From positions 5,952,001 through 6,016,000 of the forward strand of contig OZ244980.1 of NCBI GenBank assembly GCA_965223035.1: DNA of 64,000 bases, read 5' to 3'. Below the pieces are notes generated by a model that did not search any database, was not told where the DNA came from, and saw nothing but the letters and a program-made list of their open reading frames with translations. Of this stretch, positions 36,659 through 46,295 are shown in pieces; the stretch's first letter is position 1, and each line of letters opens with the position of its first letter. The position numbers were made by a program, and so were the translations under genes. This stretch comes from CAMDPA01 sp965223035 (lineage in GTDB: Bacteria; Pseudomonadota; Alphaproteobacteria; Rhizobiales; Hyphomicrobiaceae).

Positions 36659-37402
36659 ATGGCCAAAAACCGCAACCACTCTCCACCCGGGCGGCCGCAC
36701 CAACCTGATCTCGCCCCGCAGACCCGCGGCGCCGGCGCAGCGGTCTTTGATGCCGAAGCGTTTGCAACGGCGTTCGGAGTTTCACGTGAAACCTTGACAC
36801 GGCTCAAAATCTATGAGTCGGCGCTGTTGCGCTGGCAGAAATCCACCAATCTGGTGGCATCGGCCACCTTGCGTGAGATCTGGTGGCGGCACTTTGCCGA
36901 CAGCGCGCAGATCGCCCGGTTGATCCCGGCCGGCGCTGAGGTGCTGGTCGATCTGGGCTCGGGCGCCGGATTTCCCGGGCTGGTGTTGGCGATCATGCGC
37001 GCCGACACGCCGCCGCCGCTTCGGGTCGTGTTGGTCGAAAGCGACCGGCGCAAAGGTGCATTCTTGCGCGAGGTGGCCCGACAAACGCGCACCGATGTCG
37101 AAATCCTGTCGACAAGAATCGAAAATCTTGAGAATCTGTTAACAGTGCAGCGAATCGATGTGGTTACCGCGAGGGCGGTGGCCCCGCTGGATCGGCTGTT
37201 CGAATTGACGGCACCGCTGTTTGCCGCGGGCACCGTGGGGCTATTTCCCAAGGGCCGTGGCGCAGCCCAGGAAATCGAAGCCGCGCGTGAGCGCTGGGCG
37301 TTCGATGTCTCATTGGTATCCAGCCTCACCGAGTCCGGCGCCAGCATCGTCGTGGTGGGAAGGCTCAGTGCCCGTAGCGTTGGCGATCATTCACAGCTTT
37401 GA
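36659..37402 (+). CDS. rsmG: 16S rRNA (guanine-527-N7) methyltransferase
   Basis: 247 residues. SAM site VLVDLGSGAGFPGLVLAI, VVLVESDRRKGAFLREVAR, VTARAVAPLDRLFEL and LFPKGRGAAQEI are the RsmG signatures. A parS site encodes the GVSRET in FATAFGVSRETLTRLKIY, a place where parS is also embedded in many other alphaproteobacterial rsmG genes. The N-terminal 30 residues are polar and variable, so the true start may be later. 17 bases separate it from parA. Confidence 0.95.
   Translation: MAKNRNHSPPGRPHQPDLAPQTRGAGAAVFDAEAFATAFGVSRETLTRLKIYESALLRWQKSTNLVASATLREIWWRHFADSAQIARLIPAGAEVLVDLGSGAGFPGLVLAIMRADTPPPLRVVLVESDRRKGAFLREVARQTRTDVEILSTRIENLENLLTVQRIDVVTARAVAPLDRLFELTAPLFAAGTVGLFPKGRGAAQEIEAARERWAFDVSLVSSLTESGASIVVVGRLSARSVGDHSQL
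36779..36792. other. parS site 3, inside rsmG
   Basis: GTTTCACGTGAAAC, the perfect consensus palindrome, in frame as Val-Ser-Arg-Glu. The best-matching of the four sites. Confidence 0.92.
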
Positions 37403-37419
37403 TTGGGAGGGGTTGAGCC

Positions 37420-38241
37420 ATGACTGGCGCGACCAAAACAGCGGCCAGTGTGCGCGTTTTGGCCATCACGAACCAGAAGGGCGGTGTCGGAAAAACGACG
37501 ACAGCGATCAATCTTGGTACTGCATTGGCCGCGATCGGCGAACGGGTATTGCTCATCGATACCGATCCTCAGGGTAATGCGGGCACGGGGGTGGGAATAG
37601 CCGCCGAAGCGCGCGTGTTGACGACGCTCGACGTTTTGAACGGAGACGCTACGTTGGTCGATGCGGCGCTGCCAACGGCCGTGCCGAACTTGTCGATCGT
37701 CGCGTCGAACGGGGATCTGATCGGCTATGAAGGCGACGATATCCTCGACCGGGACCGGCTCTATCGTTTGCGCGATGCCGTGGCACGATTGGCGGCCACG
37801 CCCGAAGGCTCGCCCTTCAGCTACGTGCTGATCGACTGCCCGCCGGCCGTGAACCTGCTGACGCTAAATGCTCTGACGGCCGCCCAGGCCGTACTGGTGC
37901 CGGTGCAATGTGAGTTCTTCGCGTTGGAAGGCATTACTCAACTACGTGATTCAATTGAGCAAATCCGGCAAGCGCTAAACCCGATACTGGAAATCCAAGG
38001 GGTCGTGCTGACCATGCACGACCAACGCACCGGATTATCACGCGAGGTCGCAGCCGAGGTGCGCTCGTTCTTCGGCGCGAAGGTTTATGATACCGTCATC
38101 CCCCGTAACGTTCGCTTGGCTGAAGCGCCGTCGCATGGCCAGCCGATCCTGATCTACGATTATGACTGTGCAGGGAGCCAAGCCTACATCAAGCTGGCGA
38201 CGGAGATAATCAATCGCGAGCAAGCCGCAAAGGCGGCTTGA
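37420..38241 (+). CDS. parA: Chromosome partitioning ATPase ParA
   Basis: 273 residues. Deviant Walker A ITNQKGGVGKTTTAINLG, VLLIDTDPQGNAGTG, VLIDCPPAVNLLTLNAL and VLVPVQCEFFALEGITQL. A small ATP-driven DNA-binding dimer that moves the ParB-parS complex after replication. A short spacer precedes parB. Confidence 0.97.
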   Translation: MTGATKTAASVRVLAITNQKGGVGKTTTAINLGTALAAIGERVLLIDTDPQGNAGTGVGIAAEARVLTTLDVLNGDATLVDAALPTAVPNLSIVASNGDLIGYEGDDILDRDRLYRLRDAVARLAATPEGSPFSYVLIDCPPAVNLLTLNALTAAQAVLVPVQCEFFALEGITQLRDSIEQIRQALNPILEIQGVVLTMHDQRTGLSREVAAEVRSFFGAKVYDTVIPRNVRLAEAPSHGQPILIYDYDCAGSQAYIKLATEIINREQAAKAA

Positions 38242-38352
38242 TGCAGCTTGCTGCAGATGCGGTCGCGCCCGCCGGCGGACGATTTGGGTGCTGAGTGTGG
38301 CGTTTGCCCGCCGGCTCAAGCGGTGGTGGGTGGATGGAAAGGATTGGATGGC

Positions 38353-39258
38353 ATGTCGACACCGATGCAGAAAAGTCGCCTCGGGCGCGGGCTGGCGTCG
38401 TTAATTGGTGATGCCGGCCAGGCGCAACCGGTCGAGGCGAACGACAGCGTGCCGCCCGAAGGCGAGCATCGGGTTTTACCGATCGACATCGTCAGACCGA
38501 CCCGGCTCAATCCGCGCAGGCATTTTCGGCAGGAAGACCTGGAGGAGCTGGCTGAATCGATTCGTCACAAGGGCCTGGTGCAGCCGATCATCGTGCGGCC
38601 CGATCCATCGCAAGGCGGCTACGAGATCGTGGCCGGCGAGCGCCGATGGCGTGCGGCGCAGGTTGCAAAACTGCATGAGATTCCAGCGGTTATCCGTCAG
38701 CTGTCGGATCAAGATGTGCTCGAGTTCGCGATTATTGAGAACGTGCAGCGCGCCGATCTCAATCCGATCGAGGAAGCGGGCGGCTATCGCGAGCTGATCG
38801 AGCGGTTCGGCTACACCCAGGACAAGCTGGCCGACGTCATCGGCAAGAGCCGTAGCCATCTCGCCAATACCCTACGCTTGTTGAAGCTGCCGGACCGGGT
38901 GCAGGCAATGGTCAGCAACGGCCAACTGACGGCAGGTCATGCTCGCGCGCTGGTCGGTCGGCCGGATGCGGAATTGCTGGCACAGCGCATTGTTCAAGGC
39001 TCGCTTAATGTGCGCGAGGTGGAGTCTTTGGTGCAGACCGGTCAGACCCCGATCGGTGTGCCGGCCAATGGCGGCGGTGGACGCCGAAGCCGGGAGAAGG
39101 ACCCCGATACGCGGGATTTCGAGAAAGAATTGACCGATGCGCTGGGGCTGAGGGTGGAGCTCAAGCGCGGCTCCGGGGAGAGCGGCCTGCTGACCATCAA
39201 ATATGGCAATTTTGATCAGCTGGATTATATCCGAGCGCGCTTGACGGGTAGCAGTTAA
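38353..39258 (+). CDS. parB: Chromosome partitioning protein ParB
   Basis: 301 residues from ATG 38353 (SRLGRGLASLIG is the usual N-terminus that contacts ParA). CTP-binding boxes LNPRRHFRQEDLEELAESI and GYEIVAGERRWRAA, ENVQRADLNPIEEA, the helix-turn-helix KLADVIGKSRSHLANTLRLLKLP, and a C-terminal dimer domain. It loads on the parS sites listed here. holA, which often follows, is absent. Confidence 0.97.
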   Translation: MSTPMQKSRLGRGLASLIGDAGQAQPVEANDSVPPEGEHRVLPIDIVRPTRLNPRRHFRQEDLEELAESIRHKGLVQPIIVRPDPSQGGYEIVAGERRWRAAQVAKLHEIPAVIRQLSDQDVLEFAIIENVQRADLNPIEEAGGYRELIERFGYTQDKLADVIGKSRSHLANTLRLLKLPDRVQAMVSNGQLTAGHARALVGRPDAELLAQRIVQGSLNVREVESLVQTGQTPIGVPANGGGGRRSREKDPDTRDFEKELTDALGLRVELKRGSGESGLLTIKYGNFDQLDYIRARLTGSS

Positions 39259-39608
39259 TCGCGGTCGTTGCGGTGTCGGATCGACCGGGACCTGGTTGGA
39301 GATCAAGTCTGCCTGAGATGGATGTGGCTCATGCGGCAGCGGCCCACGATGCGGCTTGAGTATCGGCCGGCGGTGGCGAGTTCGCTCGCGCAGATCATCA
39401 GTCGGAGGCGGATGCTCTGGCTTTGCGCGGCGAAATGATTGATCCTGAGGCCTTCCGCAGCGGTCTGGGCGAGATTGGCAGCGCGCAGCCGCCGATTTGG
39501 CGCGGGTTGATCGCGTCGGAAGCTGCACAATGGTCGGTCGAGCCCGGCCAGGGTTGCGCAAATTTGATCGATAGATCGATTTCGGTAAAAATAGCAGATG
39601 GGGTCAGG
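39259..39608. other. Gap between parB and the FAH-family gene
   Basis: Open reading continues upstream of the FAH gene here, but it has no family similarity and homologues start at 39609. No repeat copy, terminator hairpin or RNA gene stands out. Confidence 0.5.
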
Positions 39609-40406
39609 ATGCGATGGATCAGATTTTCGAAGGAGGGCCGTACAGCCTATGGGGTGCTGGACGGGGATCGGATCACGGTAGTCGATGGTAGCCCGTTTGA
39701 CGCATTCGAGACAACGTCGCGGCACTATGATCTGGCCGAGGTGGAGATTGAGATCCCGGTGCTGCCTCCCACCTTCTACGCGGTTGGCTTCAATTATACC
39801 GAGCACATCAAGAAAGTTGCGGCACGCACCGGGGTCGAGCCCAGCATCCCGACCCAGCCAGACGTTGGCTATCGAGCCAATAATGCATTGATTCCGCATG
39901 GTGCACCGGTGGTGATTCCACCTGATGCGAGCGAGTCCGTTCAGTATGAGGGTGAGCTAGTCGTCGTGATCGGCAAGCGCGCCAAGGGGCTCAGCGAGGA
40001 CGAGGCGTTGTCATGCGTTTTGGGTTATACGATTGGCAATGATGTCAGCCAGCGCGATTGGCAAAAGTCCGATCGGACCCTGTGGCGGGCGAAAAATACC
40101 GACACCTTCAACCCGATGGGGCCGTGGATTGAGACGGATGTCGATCTTGATCAGCTGGAGACCCGGGTGCGGGTCAACGGGGAGGAAAGCCTACGGTTCA
40201 AGACCAACGCGATGCTGTTTGGCGTCGAAAGGTATATCAGTACGATCACCCGCTATATCACGCTCCATCCCGGTGACGTGATTTGGATGGGGACGGATGG
40301 TGCATCGCCGAACCTCAAGGCCGGTGACGTGGTCGAGGTCGAGATTGACGGCATCGGCGTGTTGCGCAATCGGTTTGTCGCCGCGGGGGACCGACAAAGC
40401 CGGTGA
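39609..40406 (+). CDS. Fumarylacetoacetate hydrolase-family protein
   Basis: 265 residues from ATG 39609 (MRWIRFSKEGRTAYGVLDGD, the normal start). Catalytic core: FYAVGFNYTEHIKKV, VQYEGELVVVIGKRA (metal-binding Glu), GYTIGNDVSQRDWQ, NPMGPW, and ITLHPGDVIWMGTDGASPNLKAGDVVEVEIDGIGVLRN. Family members open or hydrolyse oxo acids in aromatic breakdown (HpcE, FAH, acylpyruvase); the substrate is unknown. Monocistronic. Confidence 0.88.
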   Translation: MRWIRFSKEGRTAYGVLDGDRITVVDGSPFDAFETTSRHYDLAEVEIEIPVLPPTFYAVGFNYTEHIKKVAARTGVEPSIPTQPDVGYRANNALIPHGAPVVIPPDASESVQYEGELVVVIGKRAKGLSEDEALSCVLGYTIGNDVSQRDWQKSDRTLWRAKNTDTFNPMGPWIETDVDLDQLETRVRVNGEESLRFKTNAMLFGVERYISTITRYITLHPGDVIWMGTDGASPNLKAGDVVEVEIDGIGVLRNRFVAAGDRQSR

Positions 40407-40487
40407 CGCCCTGAGACTGTTTCCGCATCAGGGGTATTAGCCTGGCCGGTCCGCTCTCCGGACCAGCCAATCGCATAAACGTGCCTT

Positions 40488-40535
40488 TGGGTGGCCGGGC
40501 GGGGGCGGGATGGATGCGGCTCAATCTGAAACGCT
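40488..40535. repeat. Family C repeat copy (C4)
   Basis: TTGGGTGGCCGGGCGGGGGC, GGGATGGATGCGGCTCAATC, TGAAACGC. A reference copy for family C. Confidence 0.55.
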
Positions 40536-40633
40536 CGAAAAAGCGCGATAGAAGCTGCTGCCTGAGCCCGCAGAAAATGACTGGGGCGCAGGCCCGGTAG
40601 GCTGTGATGTTTCCAGACTTGCGTCGAATTCAG

Positions 40634-40716
40634 CTAGATCATCGCTCATAAAGTGTAGAGCAACCTGCCTTTAGTCGGGATCGTTCCGATTCCGATTAAA
40701 GGCAGGTTGCTCTAGG
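40634..40716. repeat. Family A repeat (A6) running into a gene's 3' end
   Basis: CTAGATCATCGCTCATAAAG, TGTAGAGCAACCTGCC, stem TTTAGTCGGGATCG / TTCCGATTAAAGGC, AGGTTGCTCTAG. The last 14 codons and TAA stop of the receiver-HPt gene (minus strand) are in its short hairpin. Confidence 0.88.
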
Positions 40717-41384
40717 ACGCTCGCGACAGCGTCGAATTCGGCGGCAATGTTTGACACGGATCTTTCGTTCGCGTCGGTGTTGCAAATCGTTTCCTGCGCC
40801 AGACGGGTCTCGAGTTTGAAGCACAGCTGGGCCAAGCGGGATGCGCCGAGATTCGCGCTGGAGGATTTGAATGCGTGCGCTGTCGTGCGCAGATCGTCTT
40901 GGTGCTGTTCCCGCAGCGCAGCCCGCGATTGGTCAATGGCATCTGGCGCGTAACGTCGGATGGCGTCGCGCAGATTCCCCTCAGTATTCGCCGCGCGAAG
41001 AACAAAATTAACATGCTGAACGAAAAGTGGCCAATTCAGCGGTTTCGATAGAACAGACGTGGCGCCGGCGTCGAATGCTCTGGAAATCGAATCGGTATCG
41101 TCGTTGCCGGTAATAACAATAACGGGCAGATGGCGATTGTTTTGGAAATGCCTGACTTTCGTGATCAGTTCAAGGCCGGGCAACGTCGGCATCATCACAT
41201 CGAAAACGGCAATATCGAAGGATTGTTCCTGCATCCGGTGCAGGGCTTGGGCGGCATCGGCAACCGTCTCGACCGCGAAACCCGCATCGGTCAGCGCGGT
41301 GGCTGCCATCTCTCGGTAAAACGCGTCATCATCGGCGACGAGAATCGATCGGGGAGCCCCGAGATGTCGCGCTGAAGCGGGCAT
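40671..41384 (-). CDS. Receiver plus HPt-domain protein with a repeat-derived tail
   Basis: 237 residues. Receiver domain from residue 13 (ILVADDDAFYREMAATALTD; phospho-Asp in FDIAVFDVMMPTLPG, about residue 59; Thr in VIVITGNDD; Lys in VLSKPL). From about residue 135 an HPt domain with the phospho-His in LRTTAHAFKSSSANLGASRLAQLCFKLE. Such proteins carry phosphoryl groups within a phosphorelay. The last 14 residues (LEQPAFNRNRNDPD) and the TAA are encoded by repeat A6. It is 25 bases downstream of tadC in the same direction, so it may tune pilus expression or assembly; the cognate kinase is not here. Confidence 0.85.
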   Translation of the reverse strand: MPASARHLGAPRSILVADDDAFYREMAATALTDAGFAVETVADAAQALHRMQEQSFDIAVFDVMMPTLPGLELITKVRHFQNNRHLPVIVITGNDDTDSISRAFDAGATSVLSKPLNWPLFVQHVNFVLRAANTEGNLRDAIRRYAPDAIDQSRAALREQHQDDLRTTAHAFKSSSANLGASRLAQLCFKLETRLAQETICNTDANERSVSNIAAEFDAVASVLEQPAFNRNRNDPD

Positions 41385-41409
41385 GATGTCTGCGAGCGAC
41401 TCCGGGGGC

Positions 41410-42381
41410 TCAGTTCATCTTCAGGACTTGGATGATCGCTGGGCCGAGGACGACCATGAAGAGAACAGGCAGAAAGAACACGATCATCGGCACGGTGAGG
41501 GCGGGTGGCAAGGCAGCCGCTTTCTTTTCGGCCTCAGACATGCGCATGTCGCGGTTTTCCTTGGCCATGACACGCAGCGCAGTTCCGACCGGCGTGCCGT
41601 AGCGCTCAGCTTGTATCAAGGCGGTCGAAACGGCTTTGATGCCAGGCAGGCCGGTGCGCTTTGCCAGGTTCTCATAGGCCGTGCGGCGATGCGGCAAGTA
41701 GGAGAGTTCGGCGGTGGTAAGGCTCATTTCCTCTGCCAACTCAAGCGACTGGGTGCCGACCTCGCGAGACACCTTGGCAAATGCGACTTCGATGGACATG
41801 CCCGATTGTACGCAAATCAGCAGCATGTCGAGGGCGTCGGGGAATGCATATTTGATCGACTGTTGGCGCTTTTGGATGAGATTCTGCAAGAACAAGTTTG
41901 GCAAATAAAAGCCGACAGCTCCTGCCCCCAAGGCCATCAATAGCTTGACCATCGGCGGATAGGACAGCGTGGCCATAACGATGAACAAATAGAACAATGC
42001 AAAAACGGTTAGACCGATGGGCGCGACGAGGCGGGCGAAGGTATAAGTGATCAAAGGGGCCTGGCCGCGCAGACCCGCCATCCGCAAGGTGGCTCTCAGT
42101 TCCTCGGTATTGAAAAGGTTTCGGAGGTCGAATCGGTCGACCATCTGCTGCATGAAGCCGGTGGACTGCTGGCGCAACCCGCCTGCCCGTTGGCTCCCTT
42201 CGCTGAGACGGGCTGCGCGTAATTTGTCGCGCTCCAGCGCCATCGTCTTCAACCGTTGCGCGCTGCGATCACGCTGCAGCAGCGGCATGGTGATCGTGAG
42301 AACGGTGGCAAAAGCCGCTAGCCCCGAGAGGGTCATCACGATCAGCTGTGGCTTAAGTATCATGTCGATCAGTTCTTGCAT
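41410..42381 (-). CDS. tadC: Tad pilus inner-membrane platform protein TadC
   Basis: 323 residues. Type II secretion F-like domain: ALDMLLICVQSGMSIEVAFAKVSREVG, ELSYLPHRRTAYENLAKRTGLPGIKA, ALRVMAKENRDMRMSEAEKKAAALP and a closing hydrophobic helix pair (ALTVPMIVFFLPVLFMVVLG). Forms the pilus platform with TadB. Operon runs tadA-tadB-tadC. Confidence 0.94.
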   Translation of the reverse strand: MQELIDMILKPQLIVMTLSGLAAFATVLTITMPLLQRDRSAQRLKTMALERDKLRAARLSEGSQRAGGLRQQSTGFMQQMVDRFDLRNLFNTEELRATLRMAGLRGQAPLITYTFARLVAPIGLTVFALFYLFIVMATLSYPPMVKLLMALGAGAVGFYLPNLFLQNLIQKRQQSIKYAFPDALDMLLICVQSGMSIEVAFAKVSREVGTQSLELAEEMSLTTAELSYLPHRRTAYENLAKRTGLPGIKAVSTALIQAERYGTPVGTALRVMAKENRDMRMSEAEKKAAALPPALTVPMIVFFLPVLFMVVLGPAIIQVLKMN

Positions 42382-42432
42382 GACACTCCCTGCGCGGCTC
42401 GGTGGGTTGTGAGGTTGCGGTTGGCCTAAAGG

Positions 42433-43440
42433 CTAGTACTTAAAGTTAATCATTTTCTTCATGACCAGGATGCCAATGGTCATCCAGATTCCGCCGCACA
42501 TCACGACAAAGATGCCGGTGTTGGTCTGCCAAAGCAGCGCGATGTAGGAAGGCGTGGTGAAATACACCATTCCTGCCACCACAAATGGCAAGGAGCCCAG
42601 CACCATGGCAGAGGCTTTGGCTTCCGCCGACAAAGCTTGGACCTTTGCAGCAAGCGCTTTGCGATCGCGCAGGACGCCGGCGAGGTTGCCCAGCGCCTCG
42701 GACAGATTGCCGCCGGCCTGCTGCTGAATGCTGATGACGATGGAGAAGAACTTCACTTCCGGCAAAGGCATGCGTGAAATCATGCGGTCGAAGCACTCCC
42801 CCAACGGCACTCCAACGCGCTGTTGTTCGACGACCTCTTGGAATTCCTCACGCACGGGTGACGGGCTTTCGCGGCCGATGATCGCGAGGCATTCGTTGAG
42901 GGGCAGACCGGATTTCACACCGCGAACGATTACGTCGATCGAATTGGCAAACTCGTTGGTGAACTTCGACTGTCGCCGATTGATCAATCGGGTGAGCATC
43001 CACTGTGGCAGCCCGAATGTGCCGACAAAGGCCACGGCGGGGAGCACGAAGATGGGAACACTCGGCATCAGCATGAACAACAGCACGCCCGACAGCAAGC
43101 CGGCGGCGCAGCTCGCTATCCAATAGGAGCGCACTGAGATATCAAGGCCGGCCCGCTGCAGGCGCAACCGTAACGTGACTTTCTCCTTGGCTTGTTGGTT
43201 GGCTTCAATTTCCTTGAGAACATCGGCGACGGCCTGGCGACGTGTTGCGGCCTGCTCGAGCTGATTCCGGCGTGCCTGGCGACCGGATCTGGATTCGGCT
43301 ACGCCCTTGATGCGGCGATCCTTGTTCTCGTCACCGGCCATCAGCCAGGTGACGAGCGCCCAAAGGCCGACGCTGACCGTGATCGCGATCAGCGCCAGCA
43401 TCAGCATTTGGCTAGTTTGATAATCAAGCATTTTACTCAC
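42433..43440 (-). CDS. tadB: Tad pilus inner-membrane platform protein TadB
   Basis: 335 residues. Similar platform domain with FANSIDVIVRGVKSGLPLNECLAIIGRES, FFSIVISIQQQAGGNLSEALGNLAGVLRDR and KVQALSAEAKASAMVLGSLPF. ATG 43440 overlaps the tadA stop by 8 bases; ATG 43431 is an alternative start. Confidence 0.94.
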   Translation of the reverse strand: MSKMLDYQTSQMLMLALIAITVSVGLWALVTWLMAGDENKDRRIKGVAESRSGRQARRNQLEQAATRRQAVADVLKEIEANQQAKEKVTLRLRLQRAGLDISVRSYWIASCAAGLLSGVLLFMLMPSVPIFVLPAVAFVGTFGLPQWMLTRLINRRQSKFTNEFANSIDVIVRGVKSGLPLNECLAIIGRESPSPVREEFQEVVEQQRVGVPLGECFDRMISRMPLPEVKFFSIVISIQQQAGGNLSEALGNLAGVLRDRKALAAKVQALSAEAKASAMVLGSLPFVVAGMVYFTTPSYIALLWQTNTGIFVVMCGGIWMTIGILVMKKMINFKY

Positions 43441-44908
43441 CTAGCGGGTTGCCGTGATCATCAGGAATCTCAGCCCGGGCCAGCGCAGCTGCCAGGCGGT
43501 CGGTTTCGCCATAGTATTCGGCCCGCTCCCAGAAGCGGGGGCGGGCAATGCCGGTCGAGCGGTGGCGACCGATGATATTACCGGTACGCGGGTCTTCGCC
43601 TGTGATCTCGTAGACCAGGATGTTCTGCAGCGTTACGACGTCCCCTTCCATGCCGATGACCTCGGTGATGTGGGTGATCCGTCGGCTGCCGTCACGCAGG
43701 CGCGCGGCCTGGACAATGATGTCGACCGAGCCCGTAATCATCTCACGGATGATCTTGGTGGGTAGCGAATAGCCGCCCATCATGATCATCGATTCCATGC
43801 GGCTGATGGCCTCGCGCGGGCTATTGGCGTGCAGCGTACCCATCGAGCCGTCGTGGCCGGTGTTCATGGCTTGCAGAAGATCGAAAGCCTCAGGTCCACG
43901 CACCTCGCCGACGATGATCCTCTCAGGCCGCATACGCAGGCAGTTCTTGACCAGGTCGCGCATGTGAATGGCGCCCTCGCCTTCGAGATTTGGCGGCCGG
44001 GTTTCCAGTCGGACGACGTGGGGTTGCTGCAACTGGAGTTCGGCGGAATCTTCGCAGGTGATGACCCGCTCGTCGTGATCAATGCAGGCGGACAAGCAAT
44101 TGAGCAAGGTCGTCTTTCCCGAGCCGGTACCGCCGGAGACCAGGACATTGCACCTGACGCGGCCAATGATCTCCAGGATTTCTTTGCCTTCCGGCGAAAT
44201 CGAACCGAAACTCATCAGCTGCTCGAGCTTCAGCTTGTCCTTTTTAAATTTACGAATGGTTAGGGTCGGACCGTCAATCGCGAGTGGCGGCGCGATCACG
44301 TTGACACGGCTACCGTCCGGTAGACGAGCGTCGCAGATCGGGCTGGATTCGTCCACCCGGCGGCCGACTTGTCCGACAATTCGTTGGCAAATGTTCATCA
44401 GCTGGACGTTGTCGGCGAAGCGGACGCCGGTTTGGATCACTTTGCCGTTGACCTCGATGAAGGTGGTTGAAGCGCCGTTGACCATGATGTCGGCGATATC
44501 GTCGCGCGCGAGCAGCGGCTCCAGCGGCCCATAGCCCAAGACGTCGTTGCAGATATCCTCAAGCAGCTCCTCCTGCTCGGCGATCGACATCACGACGTTC
44601 TTGATCTGGATGATCTCGCTGACGATATCGCGAATCTCTTCGCGGGCAGCCGCCGGATCTAGATTGGCCAGCTGGGTCAGATCGATGGTATCGATCAGCG
44701 CGTTGAAGACGCTGGTCTTGACGTCATAGTACTCCTCGGAACGTTGTGACTTCGGTTCTGGCGCCGGTGCTGGCTCAGCCGCAACGGCCAGGGCTCGCGC
44801 CGGCTCGGCCGCGCCGTTTGTTGGTCTTGCCGGCTGCTGCGCCGGCTGAGTAGGCGCGGCCTGGCGCTTGGGAGCGGTGGCCCCATCTACTGTTCTTTTG
44901 CCGAACAT
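43433..44908 (-). CDS. tadA: Tad pilus assembly/retraction ATPase (CpaF)
   Basis: 491 residues from ATG 44908, preceded by GAGGAGG. Walker A VSGGTGSGKTTLLNCLS, Asp box DERVITCEDSAELQL, Walker B RIIVGEVRGPEAFDLLQAMNTGHDGSMGTLHANS, with the family His. The N-terminal 60 residues are Ala/Pro-rich and disordered. It powers both extension and retraction of the pilus from the cytosolic side. The longer frame (ATG 44935) reads through the ribosome binding site and is unlikely. Confidence 0.96.
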   Translation of the reverse strand: MFGKRTVDGATAPKRQAAPTQPAQQPARPTNGAAEPARALAVAAEPAPAPEPKSQRSEEYYDVKTSVFNALIDTIDLTQLANLDPAAAREEIRDIVSEIIQIKNVVMSIAEQEELLEDICNDVLGYGPLEPLLARDDIADIMVNGASTTFIEVNGKVIQTGVRFADNVQLMNICQRIVGQVGRRVDESSPICDARLPDGSRVNVIAPPLAIDGPTLTIRKFKKDKLKLEQLMSFGSISPEGKEILEIIGRVRCNVLVSGGTGSGKTTLLNCLSACIDHDERVITCEDSAELQLQQPHVVRLETRPPNLEGEGAIHMRDLVKNCLRMRPERIIVGEVRGPEAFDLLQAMNTGHDGSMGTLHANSPREAISRMESMIMMGGYSLPTKIIREMITGSVDIIVQAARLRDGSRRITHITEVIGMEGDVVTLQNILVYEITGEDPRTGNIIGRHRSTGIARPRFWERAEYYGETDRLAAALARAEIPDDHGNPLGE

Positions 44909-44944
44909 TAATCCACCTCCTCGGGGACCAAACAATCAATAAAA

Positions 44945-46282
44945 TTACTTTCGCAGCCTCAATTTCTCGAGGATTGCGAGTCCAGCACCAGCCGTTTTAG
45001 TCGGCACAACCTTGGCTTCGTCGCGATGTGCCAATTTCATGGCCAATGCGTGAAATTGCGGCACGCATTTCGCCTTTTTGTTCATTTCATCAATCATCTG
45101 ACCGTTCGCGGCTGCGGCCGAGAAGGTCTCCGGGTCAAATTCCACCACGATCTCAGATTGCAGATCGAGATGCTGACAAAATTCCTTGACCGGGATTTCT
45201 TGGCGCTTTGGCAGGCCGATCATGTTGAGGACGAGCCTGGGGGGACCATCGTTGCTGCGGGATTGACGCAACAAATCGATGATGTTTTTCGCGTTCCGCA
45301 GATTGGCAAGATCGGGCTGCGCGGTAATGACCACCTCATCGGCGCTAAATAGAATGCTCTTGGTCCAAGATGACCAGGTGTGCGGTAGGTCGGCGAGCAC
45401 AAATGGCACGTTCTGGCGGACGACATCAATCACCGTGTCGCACGCCTCGGCCGTGATATCGTAGTCTCGATCCAACACCACCGGGGCGGAGAAGATGCTC
45501 AGGTGGTCGGAGCACTTGGTCAGTAGGCGATCGAGGAGCATCTCGTCGAGCCGCTCTGGGCTTGACAGCGCTTCGGCGATGCCCTGAACGGGATCTTGGT
45601 TGAAGTCGAGGCTGGTGGTGCCGAACGCCAGATCCAGATCGGCGATGACCACGTCGTTCTCCAGGACGTTTGAAATCACCCATCCGACGTTGTGGCACAG
45701 GGTCGATGAGCCGACCCCGCCCTTGGCGCCGATGAAGGCAATCACACTGCCAATCGGCTCGGAGTCTGGGTCGTTATAGAGATTGGAGATGCTTTCCATC
45801 AACTGGAGCGGGGTAACCGGCGCGACCAGGTATTCGCTTACGCCGCGCTTCAAAAGCTCGCGATATAAAATCACATCATTGACATGGCCGACGATGACGA
45901 CCTTGGTGCCGGCATCGCAGCACTCGGCAAGGCGTTCCAGCTCCTGTAGCAGCTGCCGGCGTGGCAATGAGGATTCGACGACAATCAGGTTTGGTGTCGG
46001 ACTTTCCTGGTAATGGGCAACGGCTGCCTGGGCGCCACCCATGTGAATTGTCGCATGGGTCTTGGCGAGGCGACGATCCTCGATCGATTGCTGCATTGTG
46101 GTGGCGGTGTCATTGCCTTCGCAAAACGCTTGAATGGAAATGCGTGGGATCGGCTTGGCGCGGATCGCAGTTTCCATCGATGCCTCTGGTAAGCCTTCGT
46201 GGCGGGAGGGATCGCGACCAGCGTGGTGTTCGGTGTTGCGGTCGAAATCATCTATGTCTGCGGTGGCGGCCTGGTTGCTCAT
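44945..46282 (-). CDS. cpaE: Pilus positioning ATPase CpaE/TadZ
   Basis: 445 residues. A receiver-like pseudo domain (about 75-175: LIVVESSLPRRQLLQELERL, KVVIVGHVND, VSEYLVAPVTPLQLM) precedes a ParA/MinD-type ATPase with VIAFIGAKGGVGSSTLCHNVG, VVIADLDLAFGTTSLDF and PFVLADLPHTWSSWTK. The nucleotide loop has the deviant KGGVGSST. It localises the Tad machine at a cell pole. Confidence 0.93.
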   Translation of the reverse strand: MSNQAATADIDDFDRNTEHHAGRDPSRHEGLPEASMETAIRAKPIPRISIQAFCEGNDTATTMQQSIEDRRLAKTHATIHMGGAQAAVAHYQESPTPNLIVVESSLPRRQLLQELERLAECCDAGTKVVIVGHVNDVILYRELLKRGVSEYLVAPVTPLQLMESISNLYNDPDSEPIGSVIAFIGAKGGVGSSTLCHNVGWVISNVLENDVVIADLDLAFGTTSLDFNQDPVQGIAEALSSPERLDEMLLDRLLTKCSDHLSIFSAPVVLDRDYDITAEACDTVIDVVRQNVPFVLADLPHTWSSWTKSILFSADEVVITAQPDLANLRNAKNIIDLLRQSRSNDGPPRLVLNMIGLPKRQEIPVKEFCQHLDLQSEIVVEFDPETFSAAAANGQMIDEMNKKAKCVPQFHALAMKLAHRDEAKVVPTKTAGAGLAILEKLRLRK

Positions 46283-46295
46283 AACGTCCTCACCA

